Source: Prochilodus magdalenae
Taxonomy: Eukaryota > Chordata > Actinopteri > Characiformes > Prochilodontidae
DNA length: 64,000 bases
Direction of reading: 5' to 3'
Assembly: GCA_024036415.1 (NCBI GenBank)
Contig: JAMWET010001661.1
Coordinates: forward strand, 1,426,001 to 1,490,000
Position numbers and translations under genes: made by a program. Below, one piece after another: positions 1 to 11,339 of this stretch. Numbering within the stretch: the first letter of the stretch is position 1; every line of letters starts with the position of its first letter. The notes beneath the pieces are model-generated. The model was not told the DNA's origin. It saw only the letters and a program-made list of their open reading frames with translations, and did no database searches.

Positions 1-374
1 TTATGAAAGTTATAGTCTGTTACCAAACGCTGAGGTGGACCTTGAGGAGACAACAGATGTTCCTGCAGGAGAATCTTGCTAAATTGTTTCTTATTCCTTC
101 CAGTCCAAGGCTGGCTGATGGAGAGTGTGAGGTTATGAACTGTTAGCATTGGCACTTCAAGCGTGATGTTAAATAGACCCCCAGAATCCACCTGGTACAC
201 ACAGATCTTTCCTACTGCCAAAAAAGGGTTGTATTACCTTAAATGTAGTTAGTATATCTGACATGACTCGTTATTGGATTTATAAGACTATTCAACCAAG
301 TCTTTGTTACCTCTGCACAAGTTGCAGTGTCACAAAAAAGTGTTACCTCCTTCCTAATTTCCTCTATTATTGTA
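1..374. other. Single-copy sequence, nothing recognised
   Basis: No repeat unit, transposon motif or credible coding frame is seen here. Confidence 0.5.
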
Positions 375-394
375 TTTAGCACACCTCCGACTAC

Positions 395-1318
395 CTACAT
401 TCACATTTTATCAGCTCCACTTACCATATAGGGGCATTTTGTTGGCCTATAATTACAGACTGTAGTTCATTTGTTTCTCTGTGTTACCTTGTTCTTTGAT
501 GGTCCGGACACCCACATGACCACCAGAGAGCAGGTATTATGTTAGTGGAGGATAGTGGTCAGTGACACTGACCTGGTAAACATCTTAGTGTCCCTGCTGG
601 ACTGTGAATCGTCCACCAAAAATCTCCAGCCAACAGTGTCCTGTGACCTCAGATGCAGGACTACAGGATGACCAACACACACTGTACACCAACCAATGAG
701 TTAAAGATTTTGACTTTACATATTCAAGGTGGACCAAAAAGGTAGGAGTGTCTAATAGAGTGGACAATGGGTGGACATGTAGCATCTTGAAACATAGCAG
801 TACATACCCTGACTTAACAAAAGAGTTATAGACTGTCGACAAGGAAAGTCAATGAATGCCGGATTGAAGTTTTTTACATTTTTACACTCTACCCATATAA
901 ACAAAATAAAAAAAATTCAGCATCACTAATGATGAGCTAAAGACCATTAGCATTTTCCTGTTTATCTAAAAGACTGGTTGCCTTTCTCTGTGTACATTTC
1001 AAGCCACACAAGATCTGCTGTGTCTTCTGTGTCTCCATACGGCTTTTATTTAATGTAGTAATGGCTACATGCTGAGTGACATGCTGTGACGGGCTGGAGA
1101 ACTGAACAGCACCAGCATGCATCAACATGCTGTGTTGGCGCCAGTGTGCCCACCTTCTTAGAAACAACCGTTTTTCATTTTTGAGTCCTGTGTGGCGCAA
1201 CATGTGTTGACCAGTGTGCCCTAAGCATGACACACTCGTGTCTTTTCAGTGCTGAGAATGATCCACCATCCAAATAATACCTGCTCTGTGACCATTAATG
1301 AACAAGACATATATATAA
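395..1318 (+). mobile_element. MITE family M1, broken copy
   Basis: The left part (about 395-840) and right part (1240-1318) match the better copy at 54700-55345. Shared wording includes gtctaatagagtggacaatg at about 750-770 and a block reading agagcaggtattat near 530. The right part, with gctgagaatgatccaccat, belongs to the opposite half of the same family. The middle 841-1239 is not recognisable as M1, so the copy has been interrupted or replaced. The element is non-autonomous and encodes nothing. It ends abruptly where a Tc1 fragment starts. Family membership is from direct comparison within the window; the superfamily is not known to me. Confidence 0.7.
841..1239. other. Unrecognised segment inside the M1 copy
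   Basis: About 400 bp separate the two recognisable parts of the M1 MITE. A 98-codon open frame on the minus strand shows no domain. It may be an insertion or an unusually diverged M1 interior. Confidence 0.35.
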
Positions 1319-1324
1319 GGCTAC

Positions 1325-1603
1325 TTTCAGCATGATGCACCCTGTTGCACAGCAAAAGTTGTCTCAAATTGGGTTAATGAGTGAAGCGAAGGAATCTGAG
1401 ATTTGCCGCATTACAGTGTTCCTGGAAAACAGGATCTGCATGATGCAGGGTTATGTCAACATGGACCAGAATCTCAAAAGAATGTTTCCAACATCTTGTG
1501 GAATCAATGCCATGAAGAACTGTAACTGCTGTGAGAGGAAAGTGAGGGCCTACTCAGTATTAAATTGCTCGGTACATGTATGTAGAATCATTTTGCTTCC
1601 TTA
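1325..1603 (+). pseudogene. Tc1-like transposase fragment (family A), C-terminal
   Basis: The translation begins at the second catalytic aspartate region (FQHDAPCCTAKVVSNW, close to the usual FQxDNAPCH motif). It jumps to the C-terminal block that ends the transposase, coded near 1455-1530 (tggaccagaatctcaaaaga). The segment that should carry SPDLNPIE, with the catalytic glutamate, is missing. The fragment is therefore internally deleted and cannot encode an active enzyme. The same family recurs at 26755-27455 and 40983-41391. Tc1-like transposases normally cut and paste the element at TA sites; this one is dead. Confidence 0.8.
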
Positions 1604-2113
1604 AAACTTTAAAATATCTAGACGTAGGTTAAATAGCCCTATAATATTCTACCAGATTTTAATATTCCTGAAGCTATTAAGTATATAGGCTGTATTTAAG
1701 ATGAGTTCACTTGCTAAGATTTCTTGCAGTGTGGTCCAATATCACATTAAGTATTTTGTCTTTTGCCTAATTCCAGTAACTAATAACCTCCTATGTAATG
1801 TGTTTGATAGCGGAATTAAGTAATTTGACTCCAATTATGCAGTCCTATTATCTGGAGGCCCCACTCCAGCACGATTGATGGCTTTCTGGGTCACTTTTCC
1901 TGACAAACAGGCTGAGCCGCACACATTAACGGCACGCTCCTTTCCTTCCAATCAACTTCTGAAGCAAGAGTTCATTTTTAATGGAGAATCGATCTGTGTA
2001 AATCAGAGGCAGATAGAGGCAGATAGAGCTCCTTCACCAATAATCTGATAAAAAACCCTCACACACACACACAGACCTGTTTACCGCACATAGACCAGAC
2101 CAGTCTAAACCTT
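1604..2113. other. Single-copy sequence
   Basis: No repeat or gene is recognised. 1840-2030 is less AT-rich and could be conserved non-coding sequence, but nothing here proves it. Confidence 0.4.
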
Positions 2114-2123
2114 GTAGATAGAT

Positions 2124-2202
<79 letters not shown>

Positions 2203-2203
2203 T
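2114..2203. repeat. Compound microsatellite (TAGA)n-(GAAA)n
   Basis: About 13 TAGA units pass directly into about 8 GAAA units. The array is nearly pure, so it is likely length-polymorphic. Confidence 0.95.
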
Positions 2204-2400
2204 CAAAGAATAGAAAAAGAAAAGATGAGGAGAAAAGGGGGAAATATAGAAATGATAGAGAAAGGAAAAGAGAGACATAAGGAGGAGAGACAAAAGAGGA
2301 GTGAGGAGAGAAAGATATATAAGAGAGAGGGAAGAGATAGAGAGAACAGAGAGAGAAGTGGGAGAAAGTAGAGAGAGCGAAAGAGAAAGAGGGTGGAGGG
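2204..2400. repeat. Polypurine tract (GA-rich, impure)
   Basis: The plus strand is almost all A and G for about 200 bp, continuing from the GAAA repeat. It makes a serine/phenylalanine-rich false reading frame on the minus strand. Confidence 0.85.
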
Positions 2401-3009
2401 GTAATCGACAAATCTATCTCTTGCTTAGCTCGACTGAGTCGCTTATTTGATTCAGAGTGAGTGCAGATGGATTTTTGATGGAATGGCCGTTTGGAGCAAT
2501 CACCTGTGACACACATCAACAAAGCAGTGCAGCTCGGAGCTTCAGGAAAATTCCTTTTCCAAAAAAAATGGTTGTAAGCGTGATCAATTAATAGTGCCGG
2601 GTTGCCTGGATACTGAGGAGTTTTTAAGAATAAAGGCGGAGAGAGTTTGAGAGCAAAGTGTTATAATGCTAGGTCATGTCCATCACAGTCAATGCGTGAA
2701 ATCTACCACTTCGCTTTAATTGTCCTCCATCCGCCACCAGCCACTCAGCTTTGTCCAGTTTGATTCATACGAACTGGTGAGAGCAGCTGTATCCTCAGAT
2801 ACTAATTACACAAGAGAAAATCGCATCTTACTGAGCGCTTTATAAGCGAGGTCATTTCATGCAAATGACTGCAACCTTTTTATTATTATTTTGTAACTGC
2901 TGACCACTCATAGACTCATAGACAGTCCTTCAATCCCTTTAGTGACTAATTCATTTTAAAAAGCCTTGCTGAACAAAATGGCCTCATGCTAGATTAGACC
3001 TGATAAGCA
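2401..3009. other. Single-copy sequence
   Basis: No gene or repeat is seen. 2540-2880 is balanced in base composition and free of repeats; it is a weak candidate for conserved non-coding DNA. Confidence 0.4.
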
Positions 3010-3038
3010 GATAATAATAATAATAATAATAATAATAA
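3010..3038. repeat. (ATA)n microsatellite
   Basis: About nine perfect trinucleotide units. Confidence 0.95.
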
Positions 3039-4004
3039 CATCATACTGTTGTTTGAGTGTTTACTATGACACTTTCCATTCTTTTCAAAAGATGAACTTT
3101 CAGTTTCTTAAAGAAATCTGAGATTATGGTGGTTGCAAGACTCAAGGCCAGCCCTGACCAAGAAATATGGCTAAAGAGGCAGCACCAAGGACGCGCCAGT
3201 TGAGCAGTATGGTGGAGTGATAGCCATACCCCTCCAACAACAGTTTTAGATGGCAGCAGAGTTGAGTGGGATGGTTCAACTGGCATGTTTGCATGTTTGA
3301 GAAGGCAACACAGTGTGTGGGGGGATAAGCTTACTGTTACATTACTTGTTAGCTGCATTAGTCTCATAGCTTCAGTGCTACACTGAAAGAAGCAAACTTT
3401 AAACATGACTTGGCTAATCCACTTCATCTTGGGTAAGGAATGCAAAAACGATCCAAGCTATTCATTAAAGGGTCAAATATAATAGTGGCCAGTCAAAGAG
3501 AGCAGCATTAACATCAACGGGAATGTAATATGAGGGTGATAAAAAAGCCTGTCCAGTTATGCCTATGCAGGTAATTTTCCCCGTCCTGCTCAAAGGTCAG
3601 ATTAATCAGACACGCAAAGTTCATTCTGAAACCTTGTGCCCTGTCAACTAGCACATCACAAACGATCAATTTAGCATGTGGTGAAGGTGGGAGGGAACAT
3701 TGCTTTCGGTTTAGAAAGGGCAGCGAGGATAGGGCACCTTGCGGAGCAGGCTAGCGTTAGCCTGGATAATAGCCTTAATGAAGACGTAACATGGCCAGAA
3801 CCTTCATAGGTCACTGTGTGACCTGCATTTAAATGAAGTGTCCACTGCTGACTGAGGATCCAGCCATCCATCTCTCTGCACTGACAATTCCTGTAGCGAG
3901 AGCACTTCATATGTGAATACTGAATCATGTTATGTGTTTCTCTCTTTTGAAAATAGGTCATTCCATTCAGTGAGTTTATTCAGAGAGTTCATGAGGCCAT
4001 AAAG
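3039..4004. other. Single-copy sequence
   Basis: A 134-codon and a 96-codon minus-strand open frame occur here. Neither has a recognisable domain, signal peptide or conserved motif, and I do not call them genes. Confidence 0.4.
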
Positions 4005-4135
4005 GGTCCAACACAGTTTATAGCACAATACCTATGTTTAGAGTGAGTTATACATTTAACCTAAAGAGAAACTGTGGAACATAAGTCAGTTTATATCACA
4101 ATGCCTACATTTAGTTTCAGCAGTTTAATTTTGGC
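4005..4135. repeat. Dimer of a ~75-bp dispersed unit
   Basis: The phrase cagtttata(t/g)cacaat followed by an acctayrttta-like block occurs at about 4013 and again about 75 bp later. A similar dimer is at 31010-31130 and a single unit is near 34980. The copies are diverged and the family is unknown to me. Confidence 0.5.
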
Positions 4136-4884
4136 TTTCATTATTTATCATTTGTCATTTATTATCTCATAAAAGAACACCGCTGTACTGGCAGGTTGCT
4201 CTAAAATGACAGCAGTGCATGACATCAATGGAATACCATGAAAACTCCTTCCTTTTAAACAATAACTTCCTGAGCTCCATATGCAGTTAATGCCACAGCA
4301 AGGCAGCGATGTGACATCATTTGTATGCAACCTATTCAGCAGGCCAACGCCTCCTGTGTGAAAGTGATCAGGACGCTGGCACAAGCACCAGCACGCACAA
4401 ACACGTTGCAGAATGAATGAGCTCGGAATATCCACCCAAAAATGATTATGAATGATCTATTGCTAATCATGAGCTTGCCGGAGAAGCTGCTGTGTGATGC
4501 ATAATACAGGTCAAAGGATTAAAGTGTTTCCGCAACTTTCAATGCATTTCTATTAAGAGCGACTCTCTTTCTCATGGCCGTCCTCAGTTTCAAATTGAAT
4601 GCGCCGCCACCGTCTCATTGCCATGAATAATTTACATGCTTAAACAGAATGCCTGCATTTCCCTCAATATTTGTTTTGTTTCCTTTCCTAAAGGCTAAAA
4701 ATGACCTCCATTATTGCCAGAATAGAAGCACCCCCCCGCTTTATCACGCCCCTACCCCTCGCTCATGATCAACTGGAACGGAAGCTTGATTCTATCATCT
4801 ATTAGTATAATATAAAAATAAATATGCCGCTGGTGTGCAGCCAGTACTCCGGCAAAACCCATTCATTCCCAATGACACTTGACC
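4136..4884. other. Single-copy sequence, possible non-coding conserved block
   Basis: No repeat is recognised. 4560-4870 contains AT-rich motifs such as catgaataatttacatgc and is repeat-free. Any regulatory role is inference only. Confidence 0.35.
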
Positions 4885-4926
4885 ATCTAGATCAAGAAAG
4901 AGATAAAGGAAGATAAAGAAGAGAGA

Positions 4927-4997
<71 letters not shown>

Positions 4998-5167
4998 AGG
5001 GCGGGGGGGGAGAAAGGAGAGAAAAAGAGGGAGTCAAAAAGAGGTGAGGGAAAGAGTTAAAGAATGCGAGAAATAGAGAAATAGAGAGCAACAGTAAGAG
5101 ATGTGGAGGACATAAAAAGAGAAATTGGGATATGAGGAGACAGAAAAGTAGAAACAGAGAGAAAGAT

Positions 5168-5238
<71 letters not shown>

Positions 5239-5490
5239 TAGAACAGAGAGAGAAATGGAAAGAAACAAAAAGAGAAACAGTAAGAACATGTGGGGTAATT
5301 ATAGAGAAAGGGACATGGAAAGATGGGGAGAAGGAAATATAGAGCTAGAGAAATAGAGAGATAGATGTATGGTAAGAGAGAGAGAATTGGAGTAAGTAAG
5401 ACAGAGAGAGAGGTAGTGAAAGGAAAGAGTGAGAGAGTAAGGAGAAGGGGGAGAATGAGAGAAACAGAAAGAGATAGAGGGACTATGTTT
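4885..5490. repeat. GA-rich polypurine region with two (GA)n cores
   Basis: The plus strand is almost entirely purine for about 600 bp. It has near-pure GA dinucleotide cores at about 4920-4995 and 5171-5234. Long false frames (Ser/Leu-rich on the minus strand, Glu/Arg-rich on the plus strand) arise only from this composition. Mirror-symmetric purine tracts of this kind can form triplex (H-DNA). Confidence 0.95.
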
Positions 5491-6412
5491 GTACAGTGGG
5501 TGCAGATGTGTTTGGCTTCAGAGAGGAACTCTGTAGTAAAGTAATGAATAATTATATATTTATTTTTAATCAATATTTATAATCAATAAATGAATCTTGT
5601 TACAGTCAGAGAGAGATAATCATATATAATGGATTACTTTATTACTCTCATGCTCTCACATATCATCTCATCTGTCTGGCAGCAGAAACGAAAGCCTTAG
5701 CAGAAGTTCTGCCAGGAAGATGTCACTCAGCATCACTCTGGCCAACCTACACTCCTGTTCTGCTGCTTTCTGGTGCCGCCTCTACCATCCATATATGGCA
5801 AGATCTGCAAAGATCTGAGCACTTCAAGACTCCACGCCACAGACTCTTTATGATTCCTGAGAACCTTCAGTCTTTATCTTAAATATTGTACACCTTACCA
5901 AGGACTAACATATCCTTACCCACCACTCCTGCCTTTTGAGTCTTCATGGCAGAACTAGACCAGGCATGGCTGTGAGAGTCCGCCGACTTAAAAAGAGATA
6001 CGTGTTTTGACCATGTGCAGCTGACGGTTGTCATGGCATCTGACGGTAGCCGTGGCATCTGTCTGTCAGCCCTAATACGACCCCGAGCTGTCCATCAGTC
6101 AGACTGACTAAACGGTAAACAATACAGCAGCTGCGTTTTGTCAGTCTGTGACACAAGCGCTGTCGTTAGCAGCAGAAATAATGGTTCATCAGCGGTTCTC
6201 AGCTTGTATATACAGTTCTAGGGAATGTCAAACAATGTAGCCATTACTACATCTGCTGTAAACATACCTCCCACAGCAGAGCCGTAGTGTCTCCAGAACA
6301 AGGACTTTAAACTTACCACTTTCCGCCAGGACCCCTAGTGGCCATTCAGCCAGCAGGCTGGGAAGGGTACCAGAGTATTTTATACTGAAATTACCAAATT
6401 GCTGTTTTGTAG
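5491..6412. other. Single-copy sequence
   Basis: No gene, repeat or transposon motif is recognised. Confidence 0.45.
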
Positions 6413-6477
6413 TTGGAATGCACTGGAGGCGAAAGGACAGTCATTACCGCTGGGGACGCCCCGGGGCTGCTGCATTA
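6413..6477 (+). repeat. Left arm of a 65-bp near-perfect inverted repeat
   Basis: The arm matches the reverse complement of 8989-9053 at 63 of 65 positions (checked base by base). It is GC-rich, unlike its surroundings, with a core such as cgctggggacgccccgg. It carries no transposon hallmark that I recognise. Confidence 0.9.
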
Positions 6478-6501
6478 AGGGCCCCCTTGCCATACTTTTT
6501 G

Positions 6502-6563
6502 AAGCTTATGGCCTCGCTCAGCTAAAACAAAAAAGCTTGTGGCCCTGCTCAGCTGAAACAAAC
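6502..6563. repeat. 31-bp tandem duplication
   Basis: Two adjacent copies start with aagctt and share a ggcc(t/c)... gctcagct core ending in aaacaaa, with a few differences. Confidence 0.75.
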
Positions 6564-6894
6564 CACTGAAGTGTATGTATAACAGGACCAGGTCAGATAA
6601 TCCTGTTTGCCCAGACCTTTTATTGCCTGTTATTAAATGACCAACATGATAAAAATAAAACATTCAGAGGAGCATATCAGAATTTTAAAAGCATCTTTTG
6701 TGAGATCACTTGACTCAGTTTCTAAGCAACAGCCTTTATTTTTCAAGACCACAGCCCCACAATAATACTTAACCCATAGTAATCTTCATTGTCTCGTTGT
6801 GTACGTGTGTTGTCTGAGATTTCGGTGTGGAATTGACATGGTTAGTTTTGTAAATTTTGACAGTCTTGACAACACATGATGCTAATTTTGGTCT
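6564..6894. other. Single-copy sequence
   Basis: AT-rich, with no recognisable feature. Confidence 0.4.
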
Positions 6895-7204
6895 ATGCAT
6901 TCACTCGTTCCTTATCTAAGCCACCTATACTCCTGGGTTGAGGAGGTGCTGGAACCAATAAGCCAGCACTTTTTGATTTGACGGTATCAAGACCCTGGAC
7001 AGGCCACCAGTCCATCACAGGTCAGACACACAGGGGCAAGTCAGCATCTCCAGCTCGCTTACCATCACTTCTTTGGACAGTGAGAGGAAACCCACACAGA
7101 CATTCAAGAGCAACAAAGAATGTACCCCAGACACTCTGACCAGGAATTGAACACAGGCTCTTCTTGCTGTGAGATGAAAGCGCTACCTACTGTGCTACTG
7201 TGCA
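6895..7204 (+). repeat. Dispersed fish interspersed repeat
   Basis: The wording is that of a common fish repeat: caggccaccagtccatcaca near 7000, ggacagtgagaggaaaccca near 7075, and cttcttgctgtgagatgaaa followed by a ctacctactgtgctactgtgc end near 7155-7204. I recall this type from many fish genomes but cannot name the family with certainty. It has no coding capacity. Confidence 0.65.
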
Positions 7205-7274
7205 TCGTAGGAAAAAAAAAAGAATGGAATGAAATAAAATAGAGATACAGATAGAAATAGAATGAAGTAATGGA

Positions 7275-7800
7275 ACAAGTTCAGAAAATGCTTATTCTGT
7301 TGTTCTCCACCAGCACAGAGAGCAGCTAGACGGGCTAGGCATGACTCAATAAGGTTCTGGTTGGTTGTCACAAGTATCTGGAGCCATGCCGACTGCAGTG
7401 CATCCCACAGCTGTTGGAGGGAGGATCCATAGAGCGAACACCATGCTTCAGGTGGTCCCACAGACACTTAAATGGGTTAAACTCTGGTGAATTAGTGGGC
7501 CAGGGTAGTACTTAGAAATCTTGCTCATGCTTCTAAACAATGTCAGACATTTCTAGCTGTGTGACATGCCGCATTGTCTTGCTGGAAGAATCCATCCTCC
7601 CCATAGAAGATAATCAGCATGTATGGGTGTTTGTGATCTGTAAGAATGGATTCATACCCAAAATCGTTTAAGAGTGCCTTCCACATGGATGTAGGAGTAG
7701 GACCAAAGAATGCCATGAAAACATGGCTTCCTTCATGAGCTATGTGTGCTAAAGTGTTACCATTTCCGTTAAGAACTACTTCAAGGTCTATGGATGACAA
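7275..7800 (-). pseudogene. Tc1-like transposase pseudogene (family B)
   Basis: Read on the minus strand, an 85-codon frame from about 7800 ends in FFQQDNAACHTARNV, the second-aspartate motif of Tc1-like DDE transposases. About 60 bp further, in another frame, comes WPTNSPEFNPFKCLWDHLK, matching the WPxxSPDLNPIEHLWD block. The catalytic glutamate (NPIE) is replaced (NPFK). A frameshift and stops separate the two blocks, so this is a dead copy. The N-terminal DNA-binding half is not recognisable. It lies between the two arms of the 65-bp inverted repeat. Confidence 0.85.
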
Positions 7801-7965
7801 TCAATCAAGCTGGGCTACCTTAATGACCTGTTGTCTTATTCCTTCCATGTGTAAGGTAAGGCAGGAGCAGTTTGTACAGAAGCCATGTGACCTCCTTTAA
7901 TATCATTAAATAAATGAAAACACAGACTCAAAACACGCACTCTGCTTTAAGGACACGGCAAGTAT

Positions 7966-8033
7966 GATTTTCTATCAGTGGGCAGCAAAAAAGCCACATG
8001 CAGTTCGGGAGCCTCAGGTTGCCGACCTCTCCC
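7966..8033 (-). mobile_element. Possible hAT-type terminal sequence
   Basis: On the minus strand the segment reads gtcggcaacctgaggctccc, then tgcatgtggctttttt. This resembles a terminal motif I associate with fish hAT elements. No second end or transposase is visible, so the call rests on a short resemblance. Confidence 0.35.
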
Positions 8034-8988
8034 TTGTGGTTGGTGCAGCAAGGTCAGAGGCTGGAGCTGGCAGCACAAGGAGCCTTGGTGCAAGGCTGGT
8101 GCCCCAAGGCTGAAGGTCAGGCTGAAGTAGCAGACGTGCAGCTTTCTCACTGGCGTCTGTGGTGCAGTGGAAAAAAGCAGCTAAGAAAACAGACAGCAGT
8201 CGAGGGAGCACCACTGCTGCTGTCACCACCCCAGGTAGCTCCTGTAGTAACCTTTTAGGGAAGTAATCAAGACTTTCCCAGGTGGACTTCTAAGAGCTCC
8301 TTACCTTTCTATACAAAAAGTCTATTTTAGAACATTCTTATGCTTTTTCTTAGGAAAGCTTTTGTGAATCCAGTCCTGGGATGGTTTAAAGCAGAGCAAT
8401 TAGGAATTTTTTAAACACAGTGGAACTAAATGATATCAGTCAATGTCATCTAACATCTATAAGACAATCCACGCAATCTAAAGCTGCCCTGTAGATGACT
8501 TTGATGAAGTTAGTTTCTAATTACACTTTTATCTGAGCATCTAATCCACCCACTATGCGCTAATCTCAGGCGTTCCTGGGTCCTGCCAGATCTGGAAGTG
8601 TAGCTGAGTTTGTCACTTCTGAAACTTTTAAATGAGCTCAATAAAGACTAATTGCTTAAAACTTCACCTGAACTGATTATCTTCCTCCCACTGATTTAAA
8701 AGTTTTAGACATGACAGGACTTGCTGCATATGAGGTTTCAGAATGGTGGAGGATAATATGAATATGAATAATATGCAAACAACCACACAAAAGATGGAAC
8801 AACAACAACAACTACAATATTATTAATATTATTATATTTCATTATTGGTTTGACACTTGCTTCTGATCATTCTCATACAAGCCCTAGGTGTATGTCTACA
8901 GTAAATGGTGTCTCTTCTGTTTTGTTGAAGTGATGTGTAATGGTCAGTGTCGTTTATGACTGTCAGGGGACTCTGTTTGAGCCGTATC
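8034..8988. other. Single-copy sequence
   Basis: 8034-8250 is GC-richer and open on both strands, but the frames show no domain. The rest is AT-rich with no recognisable element. Confidence 0.4.
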
Positions 8989-9053
8989 TAATGCAGCAGC
9001 TCCGGGGCGTCCCCAGCGGTAATGACTGTCCTTTCGCCTCCAGTGCAATCCAA
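8989..9053 (-). repeat. Right arm of the 65-bp inverted repeat
   Basis: Reverse complement of 6413-6477 with two mismatches. The arms are 2511 bp apart. No convincing direct target duplication flanks the pair, so a plain transposon-end explanation is not supported. Confidence 0.9.
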
Positions 9054-9519
9054 TTTAACCTCATTCCTCTTCATATCCTCATGTCAAATAACTGAAATCA
9101 ATTTCTTCACCATCAGCGTCAGTAAAGGCCTGACCCCGCAGCAGCACAACGTGCTAAAGACTAAATCTCTATTAGCCATTAGCCCGCATTCTCTTCAATC
9201 ATCATAAACTTCAACAGATTAGGACAAACCTGAGAACATTTAATCACCAATTCATACAACAATATTCTGTATATACAGGTAGCAAGTAATAGCACACATA
9301 TATACACACGCATAACAATAACACATAGCCTGTTTACCATTCTTAAATGGTAATGGAGGTTCACACAACCTGATTTTTTTCCAAGTAATTTTGGCCCATT
9401 TCTGAAAATGAGATTTAGTTGTTCTCCGGCTCAGTAAGTGCTTATGTATACAGTAGATTATATAAAAAATACAGATAACATTCATACAGAAAGTGGTGAT
9501 TTTACACAACTCACTGGAT
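9054..9519. other. Single-copy sequence
   Basis: No repeat match. 9054-9200 next to the inverted-repeat arm is repeat-free. Confidence 0.4.
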
Positions 9520-10320
9520 TTTACCATTTTTGGACCACTTTTAATGAGGTCCAGTATTATTTCTAATCACCAAAATTATAACTTTACAGGAGAAGTAAAG
9601 TTATTTGTATTTAAGTTATCAAATCGTCAAAAGAAAAACAAGTATCTCCAAAATGGCAACTTTACAGGAGAGGCCAAAAACCTCATTCAATTTGAATGGA
9701 AGTCAATGGAACCAGACGTCTTTCCAAGCTGTTTTGGGCCATTTCTGTTGGTCCATTCTTCATAAAATTTCCACACAGTGTAAAGAGAAGCTCATGTGAT
9801 CAAATGAGGCATAAAAGTAAAAATCAACAAAAATGTTTTTCTTTGGACAGCGACGAAATATTTAAGTTTTATACATTTTAATTTAAACAAAACATAATTT
9901 TCATGCATAAATTATGCATGTCATTAAATTAAAATAAATTTCATTAATTTTTTTTAATTCTTGCATAAGATGTAAACAAGGTCTTTCAGAGTGGTTTAGT
10001 GTCTAATGTTCCGTTCTAGAGACACTTATTGAGTCAAAATTGTTCAAAGTGGAGTATAGAAAATTTTCTCATAGAGAAATGCTTATGAATACCATGACTG
10101 TCCAAAACATCTCCAAGTTTGTCTATTTTTACTTTCCTGCGTCATTTCACACAGCGTCTGTTATGCACATTTTGTAAAAAATGAATGGACCAACAGAAAT
10201 TGGTCAGAATCACTTGAGAAAAAGCCTGGTTCCAAAAGTCTGGTTCCATTGACTTAAAAATTTAAATAGGTTTTTGTCCTCTCCTGTAAACTTACTGTTT
10301 TTCTTAGGATTGCGATGATA
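9520..10320. mobile_element. Composite MITE with long inverted arms (M2)
   Basis: About 9630-9830 and the reverse complement of about 10100-10315 share long stretches. Examples are tttacaggagagg, agtcaatggaaccagac and tttctgttggtccattc, all in the same order. The arms enclose an AT-rich centre with a small palindrome (catgcataaattatgcatg, 9903-9921). There is no coding capacity. The right arm lies inside an M3 copy, so M2 and M3 are either nested or parts of one larger family. Confidence 0.7.
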
Positions 10321-10555
10321 CCTAATGTCAACATTGTTTTGGATAGATTAGAGAAGATTTTGCTCCTAAAATGTATTCATGCTAGAGGGATGCATGCAGG
10401 GAGGTAAAATAGTTCCCAAAGAGACCATATTATTTTCATATTTTTCACTTTTTAACATCATCTACATTCCATATAAAAATCAGAAGACACATGTAGGTTC
10501 ACTGGTGATTTTTGACAGCAATTAAAATTGCTATATTTGTGTTGTAGAAATCTTA
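9962..10555 (+). mobile_element. MITE family M3, copy 1
   Basis: The start (aagatgtaaacaaggtcttt, then cagagtggttt) and the end (tgtaggttcactggtgattt, then aattaaaattgc) match copies at 21120-21460 (reverse), 24560-24715 and 59945-60295. The middle differs between copies. It is non-coding and of unknown superfamily. Confidence 0.7.
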
Positions 10556-11339
10556 GTTAATACAAATACTGGATGGTTTATAAATGATCCTATATAGTTC
10601 GATTTACCTTAAAGCATTTCATGCTCAGTTCAGAAATAAAGGTTTTTGTTAGAACAGTGGTAAATTACAGTAATACCCATAGGCCCTAAATTAATATGGA
10701 AGTATTAATAAGTCTGTTTTGTTCCTTCTCAAGTGCTGATTATAGTCCATCTTCTCTTAAACCTTATCTTTTTGCTCCACATTCAGCCTTATCTTAATTT
10801 TGTTTGCACGTCTATTGTACGGTCTTTATTTTTGTTTATGCAAGGTTTATCATTTAGGAGGCCCAGATGCAGCAGATCAAGTGCGCAAGGTCGAGATGCA
10901 CCCATTATTGGAGTTATAAATAACGCGTTAGAGCCTACCGAGCTGTTACCGCTGATCGAGGTGGAGAGGCAGTGATTTCAAACCCGACTCTCATCACAAA
11001 ATACCCAGCACCATTACGCATAGTTCACAGATTGCACTATAGGTGGCAAAGCCGGAATATGATCGGAGCAAAGTTGTTTTATATACATATTTCATGAGGG
11101 TCAGATGCAGCAGCAGAAGCAAGAGCATCAAATTCCTGACAAGAGTGATGAGCGGGACTCGGAGAGGAACCAGCATTTTAAGGATTCTGTATTTGTCAGT
11201 GAAGGCTGTACAGAGGTCTAATACAACTAAAGTGTAGGTCCAGGTTTTGGTAATAAGGCTGTGAGTAATCTTCATATAGATGTTGACAATGAACATCTAA
11301 TTGCCTGTTATAAAATATATAAATAATTAAGTATAAATA
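10556..11339. other. Single-copy sequence
   Basis: Two loosely similar blocks with cagatgcagcag occur at about 10864 and 11103. No gene or element is recognised. Confidence 0.4.

Noticed and set aside
4996..5573. Ser/Leu-rich minus-strand frames of 97-179 codons
   Set aside because: They are translation of a GA/CT low-complexity tract, with no other protein character.
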